From: Semisulcospira habei
Lineage: Eukaryota > Mollusca > Gastropoda > Semisulcospiridae
Assembly (NCBI GenBank): GCA_036245525.1
Contig: BTPG01000002.1
Coordinates: 162,907,376-162,971,375, forward strand
Direction: 5' to 3'
DNA length: 64,000 nucleotides
This document shows, one piece after another, positions 11,101 to 25,100 of the stretch. The notes below the pieces were generated by a model. That model made no database searches. It was not told the DNA's origin and was given only the letters and a program-made list of their open reading frames with translations. Position 1 is the first letter of the stretch, and every line of letters starts with the position of its first letter. Both the position numbers and the translations under genes were made by a program.

Positions 11101-14100
11101 TTTCTCTAAAATGTTTTTTTTTCGAAAAATACTTACCGATGGCATTACTAATAGGAAGGTATAGCGATTTCAGCCTAAGTATCCGTTGTGTATAGCAACG
11201 GAACCGGGGAGGCGACTCCAGGGAGCCATTACCCAAAAGACTCCCCGAGTGGCCTCCCCTCCCTCCCCATGAGGCCACATGGGCCGATACACCAGTCTCA
11301 CGCTAAGCGAACGGAGCTGGCGGCAAGCACGGAAGGTGGGAGGGAGGGCCCTTCGAGTCATGCCATCGGTAAGTATTTTTCCAAAAAAATACATTTTAGA
11401 GAAAAATTCATTTGTTTCCTCAAAATCCTTACCGATGGCATTACTAATAGGAAGAATAACGAAAAGGAGGAGGGTGCCGCCCACCATACCCCTGCCTTGT
11501 AACATGCTTAGTACTGTGCCCTGGGCACAAACTCCCGACGATTTCAACTAAGCGTTACCCAGGGCGCCGGAGGCGCCGGGAGGGAGTGTTACGCCGCCGA
11601 GACATCGCCCACGAGGGACATGTTGTCTTGCTGGCCTAAGAGGTCCCTGAAGTAGAAGCGAGTGAAGGTGGAACTCTCCCACCACCCAACGGCCGCCATA
11701 TTGTCTCTCACTGCACAGTTGCGGTTGAAGGTGAGGCTGGTGGAGATCGCTCTAACCTCGTGTCCGCGAATCCGCAGCATCTTAGATCCCTCCAGGGAGA
11801 GGTCCCCGTATGCGGATCGGATGACCGAGCGCAGCCTTGAAGAGATTGTCTGTGCCGAAATATCGTTCCTGCCGCGTCTCAGGGGCAGGAAGAGGTGTTT
11901 CCGTCCACGTCAGAAGGATTGTTATCTGTGCAGGTAAATGCGCAAGGCCCGTACCGGATCTTGCTGGCGGGACTCCCGAGACCGATCCAACCCCTTGAGC
12001 GGCCAGAGGTAAATGACCTGCGCTCTGGCTGAAGGAAGTCTATTCTTGGCCAGAAGGCTGGGTTTGTCAGGAGCTGGACGGAACCATCAACTCTGGACTG
12101 TAGGCAGACTGGGTCCACCGAGAGTGCGTGGAACTCGCTGACCTGGGCCGCCGATGCGAGGGCGAGGAGGAAGCAGGTCTTTCTGGTGACGTCCGCCATC
12201 GTGGCTAAGGGCAACAGCTCGACCCATGCCAGGTTAGGACCCATGCCAGGTCCGAGCGTGGGACCGGGCACTGCAGCTCGAAGTGGGCCATGAGGTCCGA
12301 AAGATCTTTGCATGCCCCGGGGTCCGGACGGCCCAAATGAAGGTAGGTATCGGCGATCATAGAGAGATACCCCCGGATGGTAATGGGGGCCAAGTGCTGC
12401 TCCCCAAAAAGCCAGAGGAAGAATTCAGCCAACTGGGGCATCATCAGAGCCGCGGGGGCTGGCGGAAGCGTGACTCCAACAACTCAGCGCCAGCCAGACG
12501 GCCTTCATCTCCAGCCAGTTGCTGTGTCTGTCCTGGAAGTCCAGCGGCCCAAGACTTCGTTGAAATCCGGGAGAAGGTGCGCCCCCCAGCTGAACTGACT
12601 CGCGTCCATGCAGAGCGAGAGCCATGGAGGGGGGGAGGAGAGGGGAACTCCCGACCCAAGCCAAGCTGGGTGGGTCCACCGCTGGAGGTGAGACCGGACC
12701 AAGGGAGAAACAGGCACTGGAGCTGCGAGGTCGCCCGAGGACAGACGCCAATGGAGCAGAAGATGCAACTGGATCGGCCGCGAGTAGAGTCGGCCGAGGG
12801 GCAGGAGATCGGTGGCCGCACTGATCAGGCACAGCAATTGCAGCCATGTCTTGGCCGGGCACGCCTCCGCGAGGGACACTTGGTGAGCCACCGCGGCCAG
12901 TTTCTGCACGCGAGCATCCGTGAGCCGCACCCTGCTGCGGTCGGTCAGGAATTCCATTCCATTCCCAGGTGTACGAAGGTACGGGAGGGGGAGAGGTCTG
13001 ATTTCCCGAGATTGACCACGAACCCCAGCCACTGTAAAAGAGCCAGAAGGGTGTTCTGATCCGCCTCCAGGGAAGGAGCATCCTGGTTCCGGAGCAGCAG
13101 GTCGGCCAGATAATTTGGAAGTCGGGCTGGATAAACCGCATCCATGATCCGCATGAAGACCCAGGGGCTGAGGTTGAGGCCGAAGAGGAGGGCTCGGAAC
13201 TGGTATACCACCCCACAGAAGGCGAAGCGCAGGAAGTGCCGAGACGACGGGTGAATGGGGACATGCAGGTACGCAATGGTGATATCGAGACTGACGGCAA
13301 AGTCCATGGGGTGAACCGCCGACCTCGCTGCCTGCGCTGTCTCCATGCGAAACGAGGGGGCCGAAATGAACCTGTTTAGGGCCGACAAGTCGATGACAGG
13401 GCGCCAACAGCAGCCAGGCTTGGGGACCAAAAAAGGACGGCTGTAGAAGGCCGGCGAGTCGTGATGAGAGACCACCTCCGTGGAGGCCAGGGAAGCGATC
13501 TCCACCTGAAGAGCGTCCGCCTTGCAAGGGTCGGCCGGCGCATGCGTCCAAACCGGGAAGCGCCAGAGAAAGGGGGAGGGGGGGGGGGGGTGGTGAAAGG
13601 AAATCCGTAACCCGTCCAAGACATTGAAGAGCACCCACGGGTCGTCTGGGAACAGCGACCACCACTCGTCACCATGCAGGGCAAGCTGCCCGCCGACCGG
13701 GGGCTCCGATGGGGTTGGCAGGGGCGGCGGGCGGGAATCAGTGGGCCCGTCCCCGCCGCCTAGCACCATGAGGCCAGGAGGGGGCTAGGGCCAGATAGGC
13801 GCGCGCACGGCTGGGGAAAAACTGCTCCCCCGGCCCGCCGGAGGAAGGTCGAGGGGTGGGTCTGAGGCTCCGCAGGGGTCGACCCACAGCCTTGCGGGGG
13901 GCAGGAAACCGCGCGGAGTCCACGGGAGGGACACTAGGCCAAGGTCATTGGCCGAGTCCTTCACCGACTGCCAGGTTGGGCTGAAGACGAGGGCCCCCCC
14001 AAGGGCGACCTGTCGAAGTTGTCCCTTCACCGAGGCGGGCAAGCCCGTACACCTCCGCAAGACGCCATCCCGCCGCATCAAGTCACAGTTGGCCACAGCG

Positions 14101-16606
14101 GCGAGCACGTTAGTGGAGGCATGGTAGACTGCGTGATTGGCCGTCACCGCCAGGGAGTGTAGGTCGTGCAAGGGATCCGGGGCGTCCGGTGACTCCCAGA
14201 AGTACTCCACCCGCCACACCATCATTTTGGTCGCCAGTTCCAAAAAACCCAAACAGGCCAGGGAATTTTGGACGAGGGTCGCGGTCTTCTCCAGGCCCTG
14301 GGGAATACTCCTGCCAACAGTGGCCTTCCCCCTGACCTGCACCTCCACCGTGGGGTCCACCGGCGGGAGGGGGCACAGGAAGGACTGCGAGTGTCCCGTG
14401 TACCGGTGCTGCCGGAACTTGATATCCACGTCCGCGGGCCAGTGGCTGTCGGAGAAGAATCCCCTGTCGGATAACTGGCCCTGCAGGAGATGCGCGTTAA
14501 ATGCGTCCGTGAGGTCCCGAAATCTGGCGGGCTGCAGGAGGGATTTAAAACACTTGGACTGTCGCAACGCATCTACAGAGGCAGCAGCCTTCCGCTTGAG
14601 GGGCAGTGAGGGGTGGCACAAGTCCGGAGGCAGAGAGGCCGAAATCACGCACGCTGCCTCATCCAGGGCCCTCCAAGTCTCCACGCCCGAGGCATAGGGG
14701 CTGATGGGAGGAGATGAGCTAAGGTCGGAGGAGTGGGGACTGCCGATCGGGGCAAAGGAACGCGCCCCCGGGGAGAGCGGGCGAGGGGTGCAATCTGAGA
14801 CAGGGGACCAAAGCTCCCGCGCGAGGAGTGCCAAGGCCAAGTCCTCCAGATGCAGGCTGAGTACATCCTCCACATCCCCCCAGTCCGACGAATCGGGCAA
14901 GGAGGGAGGGTCCGCGCTGAGCGCACGGATGGCGGAAGGGCCGGGAGCCGAGACGCAGAACCCCGCATGTGTGGCTCGGCGCGTTGTGCCGGACGCACAG
15001 GCACACAGGCCATAGGCGTAAAACTTGCGCTCACCTGAGACTTCGGTCGCCAGGAACGAGAACGGTGGCGAGGCCTCCGGGAGTCCGACTGAGGACTCGG
15101 CCGCAGAGGAGAGCCGCTGAGGTGAGAGTCGAGGCGGCTACGACGAGGAGAACGCACAGAGCTGGGGCGTCGGTCCCTGGAGAGCAGGCTGCGGCTCAGG
15201 GAGCGACAACGCGAGGTCACCCGCTGATCCAGACCAATGCCGGGGGACCAGGTAAGGCGCCTTCGTGGGTGCCGCGTGCATTCATCCACCCTCTGGTGCC
15301 TGCAGGGGGACGAGGCCCCTGCTGCCGGGGGAGCTATCGCCTGATGGGTGGGGGGGATGCGGGGGGGGGGGGGGGGGGGGGGTCGAGTGAGTCAAGGACC
15401 CCAGAGGCTTAGAACTCATGGGGTGAGACTTGGGAGAGGCCGCAGGCGGGACACTGTGCCGCGCCTGGAATGGCCTCTGTCGTGCACTAGGAAACGCCCT
15501 GGTCGCCAGGAGGCTTGTTTCAGCTGAGAGGGGCGGTCCCGGTCGCCGCATGTCCCGGTCCACTTCAGAGTGGGAGGTAACGGCCAAGGGGTGCGCACCG
15601 AGGTCAGAAGCGGTCGAGCTCTGGCACGAGGCCAGGCCCACAATGTCCGAGGACGCCCGCCTATGGGGTCCAGGGCTGGAAGGCACAGGGGCGGACGTTG
15701 TAGTGGCAGCGGAGAGGTCACCGGCCGGCTGCCGACTGCAGTCCCGGGAAGTTGACGGGAGGCCACGCCGGTAAAAATCTCAAGAGGCGAGACCACTGCT
15801 GCTCCTTCCATGAAGCACACACATGGCACAGCCGGGAGGAGGAGCAGCCGGAACATGGCAGACATAGGGCATGGGTGTCGCTCGGCCACTGAAACCCAAG
15901 CAGCTGGGGCACGAACGTAATTGCGCACTGCGACAGAGAACGGAACCCCATGAGAGAGAACAGGCCAGGCCCATAGTACGAGCACGCAGCAATAACCATA
16001 TACGTACACGTGAAACCGGCCGTGTAACGGAGCCGGAAGACGTCCTGGGCAAAGCTGTACCAGAGACCGTATCTCATGCCGCCAGAAGGCGGAGCAGAGA
16101 AGCAATGCGCCGACCGGCCGTCCAACCGGGGAGAGGACGAAGAGAAGGTAAAATCCCACCGGACGCAAGGCCCAGGCGAAGCCAGGGGCCTGGAAGAAAG
16201 GGAAGTCCCCACAAGTACAAGTCACATGTAAGGAGTCTCACAAAAGGAAGGCACACGTAAATCCCGAAAGCCGAGGCGAAGGAAGGCGCCAGGAATAAAG
16301 GTAAGTCCCCACAAGCACAGTCACAGGTAAGGAGTCCAAACAAGAAGGCAAGCACGTGGTAAATCCAAGGGAGCTAAGCGTGAGACTGGTTATTGGCCCA
16401 CGTGGCCTCATAGGGGGGGGGGGGGGGGGGGGGGGAAGGCCACTCGGGGAGTCTTTTGGGTAACGGCTCCCTAGAGTCGCCTCCCCGGTTCCGTTGCTAT
16501 ACACAACGGATACTTAGGCTGAAATCGCTAGGCTAAGTGTACCTCCCTATTAGCAATGCCATCAGTAAGAATTTTGAGGAAACAATCATATTTTAGAGTT
16601 TATTGC

Positions 16607-16637
<31 letters not shown>

Positions 16638-19600
16638 TGATGATAATGATGAAACGTTTTTATTCAGGATAAAGTTTGAGGCATGTGAATGCCTCTCTTA
16701 CAAACTGTCCTGCTACTCTACACACATAAATATACATCGAGCAACACAGTAAAATATTTAAAAAACATAGTGTCAAGAACATTCAAGTGTATGAAAAGCA
16801 TAAAAGGCGACAAAAACAAACATAATAACAGTGACATAAGCTGAAGGTCATCTTGTAATTAGAACATGCATCTCTGAGAATACAGCATCAATAGAGGAGA
16901 ATTGAATCGTGGTGTTAGTTTAGAAGTAAAAAGCAATAAAGCAATCATTAAAAATACTAAATTTAGAAATAGACTTAAGATGCTGGGGTAAATTATTCCA
17001 TGCTTTTGCACCTGAAAAGGCCAGGCTAGTTTTATATATATTGTTCTTGGTAGGTGGCGCAACCCGAGAGAGAGCTTTTAATGATTGTTATTAATCAAGT
17101 TTATTACCAGATTATCTTTGTTTACCTCGCCAGAATAACTCATTCATATGCTTGCTACTGGACACCGTGACAGAGGGGCACCAAAGAAGAGATACAAAGA
17201 CTGTCTCAAGAAGTCACTTAGTGCCTGCCAAATCGACCACCACCAGTGGTCTTCGCTTGCTGCGGACCGTGACACCTGGCGCTCCACCATTTACAAGGCA
17301 GCTGTCTCCTTTGAGGACTCTCACAGAGCTAGCCTTAAGGACAAGCGGCTCAGGAGAAAAAACAGAGATGCCGCAGCTCAGAACCCTGGCCATACCTTCC
17401 CCTGCAGCCACTGCGGTCGAACCTGCCTGTCTCGGATTGGCCTCCGCAGCCATGAACAAGCCTGCAGACGTCATGGGCAACTCCTATAAAATCTTCGTTC
17501 GCGAAGTCAAGCCAAGAGAGAGAGAGAGAGAGAGAGATGTGATGGTTGCTGTGGTAACAGTTTTATGTGCTATGTTTTCATCCTTATGTATGCTATGATT
17601 ATTAGTTGTGTATTTGTGTGTGATAATTGGTGTGATATTAATTTACACAAACCAAAAGGAATCACTCAGCGCTGGACAGACAAACAATTAGATGCCCTGC
17701 CCCCGCCTATCAGGCACCCAATCGTCAGCCCACAGAGAAATACGCAGGTATAGCCAATATTAATTTAGTCTTTAGTAACTGACATCAAAACACATTCCAA
17801 TATTTTTATTGGTTTTTTTTTACATGGAAACGTATGGCAATAAACTATCTTATCTTATCTCTTATCTTATCTATCATGGTTAACTCTTTCGAGACGTGCA
17901 GCATCCGGGTTCACGGCGTAAAGGCGCGAATCTGGATGCAGCACATCTCGAAAGAGTTAATCAGTCTCCTGCTGTAGGGACTCAGAGCTAAATGGGTTAA
18001 TGCATCACCAAAGAGCCCCAGCCTGCCAGGAACATGGATATAAAGTGTCATCAGCAAGAGGCATAGATCCTCATAAGCCCCAGCAAATGCATCTTGTTTA
18101 CTTGCAAAATAGGTGGTTGCTTAAAACATTTACAATACTCTTCATCGGGAAAGCAGACAGGAAACACGACTTAATATTTCTTCTACTAACCATATCTCAC
18201 AAAGGCACAACTAGCATGGCATACCATGTTTAGTCTGCTTTTGTAAGGCGCTTTTAACACACTTGTAGTGGGCACTTGGTGTAGTTCAGTATACAAACTT
18301 CATTCTTATTGTTATTACCCATTTCCTTGGCGTAAGTGGCAGCACCATTGTCAGAGGAGAAGATGACCAGTGTGTCATTTGCCAGACCCAGCTGGTTTAC
18401 TCTGTGAAGAATCTGACCCACACCATCGTCCAGTTCTCTCACAGCATCGCCGTACCTGTATGAACAAAGGCCCAGAAATGAAGATGGTTGACTCGACCCA
18501 TTTCGCATCCCCCCCCTCCTTGCACAATATTTTAGGAGAAAAAATTGTTTGCTAAAAAGGTTTCAGGGGGAGAACAATTTTCAAAATATAAAAAATATAT
18601 ATATAACAAATTATAAAATGTTATATTTTTTATTTGATATTTGGGACAAAATACTTTTGGAGGAAAAAAAACTCTCATAAGATTTTGATTATTGTGTTTG
18701 ATTTTTAAGAAGCTGGAATGTCACCCCCCCCCCCCTCCTCCCGCCCCCCCCCCCCCCCTCGTGTCCCCCCTGCTTGTTTGATTTTTGAAAGTAACATGTC
18801 AGGCATGATGGCCACCCCCTACCTCCACCCAAATTAAAAATATGTTCCTACACCACTGTCTACATGTACACAATCACACTGCAGTTAAAAAATAGACCAC
18901 CTTGTGCTTCTGCATGTACTTACAGGCCTCGCTGACTAAAACCCAGAAACTTATTGGAGGCGTAAACTGGCTCGTGAGTTGCATCCACTGCCCAGTACAG
19001 GAAAAATGGTTGATTTCTGCTGGATTGCTGTTCCAAGAAGGCCAAGGCTTCCTGTTTTTAGGTAAGATTCATTTATTTTTCATTTTCATCAAGTTTTCAC
19101 GTAATATTAATATTGCATTAAAATGAATTTTTCTTTGAAATGAATTTTTTCGAAAAATACTTACCGATGGTATTACTAATAGGAAACGTTACCTAGCTAG
19201 CCTAATTTTAGCCAAAATTTGGTTGTGTCCGTATAAGGGAGTGTTGGCAGGTGAGGGGCGCCATAGAACAGGCAGTAACCCGAGTAGCTTCCCTTTCGCC
19301 CCATCCGGGTACGAACTCGCCCGATATAACTCAGTTTAGTTTCTTAGCGAACTGGTGGCAAGCGGGGCAGGTGGGAGGGACCTTCGAGTAATACCATCGG
19401 TAAGTATTTTTCGGAAAAATCCATTTTAAAGAAAAATTCATTTGTTTCCTCAAAACACATTACCGATGGTATTACTAATAGGAAGAATCCCAAAGAGGAG
19501 GTGGGTGCCGCTATAGCACCCCTAACCAAGACACTGGCCCTAAGACCCGCCCTCCCGAGGCAAACTCCCGATAATTTTAGCTAAGATACTTACGGGAGTG

Positions 19601-22151
19601 TTGCGCTGCTGCGATGTCTCCCACCAGCGAAAGGTTCTGCCGCTGGGCAGAGAGGTCCCTCAGGTAGAAGCAGGCAAAGGTAGTCTCAGATCGCCATCCC
19701 ACGGCCGCCACAATGTCCTTGACAGCGCAGTTGCAGTCGAATGCGAGACTTACGGCCATGGCTCTGATCTCGTGCGCCCTGATGTTCATACGTTTGGCTG
19801 CATCCGGGGCGAGATCCTGGTAGGCAGAGCGAATTGCCCATCGGAGCCAGGAGGAGATGGTCTGGGCTGAGATGTCACGTCTACCTGGGGACAGAGGGAG
19901 AAACAGGCGGGTGCATCCTCTGCACAGAGGCTTGGTCCGGCGCAGGTACACACGTAAGGCTCTCACTGGGTCCTGTCGTCTGGTCTCCCAGGTGGAGTCT
20001 GTTACTTATAAAGGTCTTATAAAGGTCGAATAGTCCACATCTGTGGGGCAGCCAAAGGAGATCGCATCTGGGCCAGGAAGGTCGGTTCAGGTAGCAGTTG
20101 CACGGAGCCATCCGTCCGGAACTGCAAGCACACTGGACGTGTCGACAGCGTCACGTCTGGCAAGCGCGCCAGCTGAAGAGGTTCAAAATGGTCTGAGTTG
20201 AGCCATGTAAGCACCCAAGGTAGGTCCCATCTCGGTATCAGCGAACGCAGTGCCGGGCGTTGCAGACCGAAGTGGGCCATCAGATCGGCGAGGTCTTTGC
20301 AGCTACCAGGGTTGGGCCGGCAGGTGTCGGCAATCATGGCGAGGTAGCCCCGCATAGTAATTGGAGCCAGTCCCTGGTCGTTGAATAGCCAGAGGAAGAA
20401 CTCGGCCAGCTGGGGCATCGTCAAGTCTGTGGGGAAGAGAAGGTTGTCACCACACCAGTCACATAGCACTCGCCACTTTCTCTCGTAAACTCGTCTGGTT
20501 GAGGGTCTGCGGGCTGCAGCGATAGCTTCCACTGCCGCACTAGAGAAGCCTCTACTGGAGAGGACTTGCTGCACAATCTCCAGGCGTGGAGGATGAGACG
20601 TTCTAGGTACGGATGGTACAGCGGCTTTCGTGGTTGCTTGAGCATCGTGCGTGGAGTGGGGAGCTGCAGAGGAGGGCACGTGGCGAGGTTCAAAGGTCTG
20701 TGGTCCACGACTTGGTCCAGCAGAATGGGGCCACCAGGAACAGGACCATGTTGCAGCCGCGGAGTTTGAGGAGGACTTTGGGCAGCAGCACCGACAGAGG
20801 ATAAGCGTAGGCGATGAGTCCGCCCCAGGGGATGGATAGCGCTTCGACTGCCCAAGCTAGTGGGTCTGGAACCGGCGAGACAAACAGTGGTAGCTGGCGG
20901 TTCCACCTTGTCGCGAAGAGGTTGATCATGGGAGCCTCCCACCTGGTCCCGATCATTCTGAAGATGTCCGGGTGGAGCGTCCACTCGGTGTGGAGTAACT
21001 GGCTGCGGCGCGAAAGAGAGTCGGTCCCGGGATGTGTCTCGCACAAAGAGCGATGCCCCGATCCTCGCACCAGCGAAACACCTGGTAGAGAAGGATGCAC
21101 AGCGAGGGAGAGCGTGTCCCGCCCTGCTTCTGTATGTAGGCGACGACGGTGGAGTTGTCGGACAAGACGAGGAGCTCCTGGCCTTGGAGTTGAGAGTCCC
21201 ACGTCGTAAGGGCCCTCCACACCACCCTCAGCTCTAACCAGTTGATGTGTCGGGACCGCAGATCTGGAGGCCAAAGACTGGAGGCTGTGGCGAACATCGG
21301 TAGAAGGTGAGCCCCCCAACCGGCGAAACTTGCGTCGACACAGAGGGACAACCGGGGAAGTGGCGAGTAAAGTGGGACTCCCGTAGCGAGCCAGGTGGGG
21401 TCCCCTCAGCGCTGGAGGTGAGGACGAAGCATCGGTGGCACTGGGATCAGGGAGTCGATGTCGTCCTTCGAGGGTCGCCAGTGTAGGAGCAGGTGCAGCT
21501 GCAGTGGGCAGCAGTAGAGGCATCCTAGGGGAAGGAGATCCACTGCGGCGCTCATCAGGCCCAGGAGTTACAACCATACCCGGGCAGTAACGCTGTCCTC
21601 TTGAGCCACTTGCCACGCCAGATTCCCCAACTTCTGGATACGCGCCTCCGGGAGCCGCACTTCGTTGAGGTCGGTTTGAAACTCCATTCCCAGGTGTACA
21701 AAGCGGCGCGACGGCGAGAGATCGGACTTGCCTGCGTTGACGAGGAACCCGAGTGAGCCGAGCAGAGCGAGGAGCGCATCCCGGTCCTTCTCCAAGGCGG
21801 AGTCTGCTTGGTTCCTCAGGAGAAGATCGTGGAGGTAATTCAACGTGGGACTGGACGAAGTCCGTCTGGCCCTGGCGACGGCGTCCATGATCTGGGTGCA
21901 CACCCACGGGCTGAGGTTGAGGCCGAAAGGAAGCACGTGGAACTGGTACACGACACCTGCAAAGGCTAAGCGAAGGTAGCGTCTGGCCGCAGGATGCATG
22001 GGGATGTGGAGGTACGCATCCGAGAGATCGAGACTGATGGCAAAGTCCATGGGCTGCACTGCGGCACAAAGAGCTCGAGCGGTATGCATGCGGAAGGATG
22101 GGGCGACTATGTACTTGTTCAGGGCGGAAAGGTCGATGACTGGGCGCCACT

Positions 22152-22182
<31 letters not shown>

Positions 22183-25100
22183 CAGCTTGGGAACTATGAA
22201 CAGGCGGCTGTAAAAGGCTGGAGTGTTGTGCCGTGTCACAATCTCCGTGGCGTTCTTCCGTAGTAGAGCGGAGACCTTGTTGTGAAGCGTGTCGGCCCTG
22301 AGCTGGTCTGAAGGCACCGCCGTCCAGAGAGGCGACCTGCGCAGAGGAGAGGGGGGGGGGAGACCGGAAAGAAAATTGTAGTCCGTCACAGACGGTCAAC
22401 AGGATCCACGGGAAACAGCGATCTCCAAGCATCGCTGTGTCGTGCGAGCCTCCCGCCGACAGGAGACCCGGGAGCGGTCGGCGGAGGTGGAGGAGGAAGG
22501 CAGTCAGCGGGCCCTACCTCGCCCGAAGGAACGACGGGCGGGTCTAGGCCAAGCAGGGGCGGGGGCGTCCGTGGCGACGGGGGTAGGGAGCGTGCGGGGT
22601 CGACCAAAGGCCGGAGTCTGGGGGGTGGGGGGGGGAGACGACCACGACAGGTGAAAGGACGAGGGGCGGGTCTGGTGGTACGCAGGGCTCGACCCACGGC
22701 CCTGCAGGCTGTCTGAAAGCGGGTCGGAGCAACGCGGCTGGGCCACAAGTCCTTGTTAGCCTCCTTGACGGTCTGCCAGGTGGGGCCGAGTTCTCCACTA
22801 AGAGGAGCCCGGCGTAGCTGATTCTTCAACTCGGTCGGCAGCGAGCAAGCATGCAGGGCGGTATCTCGAAGCATCAGATCACAGTTAGCAGCCACAGCCA
22901 CGGCGTTGACAGCGGTGTGGTAAGCGGCCCAGTTGCCGGAAACTGCCAAGGCGAGGATGTCGGTCAAAAGCGGTGAGATGGTCGGATTCCAGGCCTCCTC
23001 AATGCGACAGACGATGGCCTGCATCACCAGGTCCAGGAACCCCGCAGAGGCCAGGGAATTGCGGATGAGGGAAGCAGTCTGTGTAAGCCCCGGAGTGGAA
23101 ACACGTCTCTTCCTCAATCTCCCGGGTTCCGGGACCTATGCGACGCCTTCTCCACTCACCTGCTTCAAGGCGCCCTGGGAGACACCGGCTTCTTCGCGGA
23201 CACCAGGTGGCCGGCGGACCTGTCTATGGCCTTCCATCAGAGATGGTACGTGGGACATTCGCAGAGATCACAGTTAGCAGCCGCAGCCACGGCGTTGACA
23301 GCGGTGTGGTAAGCGGCCCAGTTGCCGGAAACTGCAAAGGCGAGGATGTCGGTCAAAAGCGGTGAGATGGTCGGATTCCAGGCCTCCTCAATGCGACGGA
23401 CGATGGCCTGCGTCACCAGGTCCAGGAACCCGCAGAGGCCAGGGAATTGCGGATGAGGGAAGCAGTCTGTGTAAGCCCCAGAGGGGAAACACGTCGTCGG
23501 AGAGAACCAGCACAGGACAGCGCCGGAGGGTCCACCGCCGGGAGTGGGCAGGCGAAGCTCTGCGAATGTCCCACGTACCATCTCTGACGGAAGGCCATAG
23601 ACAGGTCCGCCGGCCACCTGGTGAGATGGTCGGATTCCAGGCCTCCTCAATGCGACGGACAATGGCCTGTGTCACCAGGTCCAGGAACCCGCAGAGGCCA
23701 GGGAATTGCGGATGAGGGAAGCAGTCTGTGTAAGCCCCGGAGTGGAAACATGTCGTCGGAGAGAACCAGCACAGGATAGCGCCGGAGGGTCCACCGCCGG
23801 GAGTGGGCAGGCGAAGCTCTGCGAATGTCCCACGTACCATCTCTGACGGAAGGCCATAGATAGGTCCGCCGGCCACCTGGTGTCCGCGAAGAAGCCTGTG
23901 TCTCCCAGGGCGGCCTGAAGCAGGTGAGTGGAGAAGGCGTCGCGTAGGTCCCGGAACCCGGGAGGTTGAGGAAGAGACTTGAAGCGCTTGGCCTGGCGCT
24001 CGGAGTCCACAAAGGCCGAAGCTCTCTTCTTGGCAGGGGGAGGAGGGCAGTCTTCCGCGGGAAGACACGACGCGATGAGGCGAGCCGCTTCGTCCAAGGC
24101 CTGAAGAGTCTCCATCCTATGGCTCAACGTAGCTGGCGGCAAATCCATCTCATCTCGTGACTGCGAGCATCGGGTAGGGGAGGCGCCGTCATCGCCAAGT
24201 AACGCCGAAAGTCCTCTGGAGCCAGGCTGATGGAGTTGTCTGTCAGGCGCGCCGGGGGAACAGGGGTGACCAAATCCTCCGAATGACCGGTGAAGGTAGG
24301 CGCTGCAACGGCCAGATGAGAAAAGGAAGCAACGCTGGAAGGGGGGCATCTTCCGCTGTGGCGACGCCGCGAGCGGGAATCCAACGGAGTCCTAAGTGAA
24401 GATGCCGATCTGCCAGGGGCAGGCCGGCAGTCCCGAGGGGAGCGCCTGCGACGAGAGGGACGGGTCATGTGGGTGGAACGAACCTTGTCTCCCGGCATCC
24501 GAGAAGAAGACCTGGGGTGAAGTCCGGGAGGAAGAGCGCAGTCTCGGCGGCCGGTCCCGCGAACTCGAACGGCGATGGAGAAATGTAGTCGAGCCGGTCC
24601 TTCCATCACGAAGTGTCCCAACGGTACTGGTACGTCGTCGTAAGTTCCTGTCCTGTCCCTTATCCCTGTGTAGCGTGCAAGTGCTTCTTGAGTCAGGCGA
24701 ACTGTCCGAGCGTGGCCGAGGGCGGCGGTCGGGGTCCCGTCGTGCGGTCGTCTCTCGCCTCTCAGCACTGTGTATGGAGCGTGCTCTCCTCTCCACAATA
24801 ATGGCACATCTTCACTGACCTGGGATCGTGACGTGGAACATGTAGCAGGCCTGTGGTGCTCGCGATCTCTGGATGCAGCTGGCTCGTGTCTGTCTATCCT
24901 GTGTCGGGAGCTGGCACCAATCTGCGTAGGGAGTTTCTCTGGCCGTGGCCGCTCCTCACTGAGCTGCGTTCGGGAAGCCGAGGGTTCGTCTCTAGGGGCG
25001 GGATCCCGTCGCGAGTGTGCCTCGTGTCTGTCTTCCCAAAGCACTGAGCGTGACACCTTCTTTCTTTCAAGTCTGCGTTCCGCCATCTGGCCCGGGGGCA

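Larger units (their letters stand above)
11094..16585 (-). mobile_element. DIRS element B, about 5.5 kb
   Basis: DIRS retrotransposon in GALNS intron 8, coding strand minus, with order gag, RT/RNase H, tyrosine recombinase. It starts atgaatttttctctaaaatg (11094) and ends gaggaaacaa (16585). Inverted repeats of about 170-190 bp lie at 11134-11308 and 16373-16566. The internal region at 11355-11450 contains gaaaaattcat joined to ttgtttcctc, which is the reverse complement of the two ends fused. No target duplication is seen, as expected for tyrosine-recombinase elements. Several frameshifts and a deletion across RNase H and the start of the recombinase make it defective. Confidence 0.88.

Noticed and set aside
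12505..13665. 386-codon minus-strand ORF in DIRS B
   Set aside because: It overlaps the RT frame (12945-13769) in another register; RT motifs are in the other frame, so most of this ORF is a shadow.
20690..22432. 580-codon ORF as a single intact protein
   Set aside because: Its first two thirds are out of frame with the RT and RNase H motifs; only the last third ([10 protein letters not shown] onward) is in the true frame.
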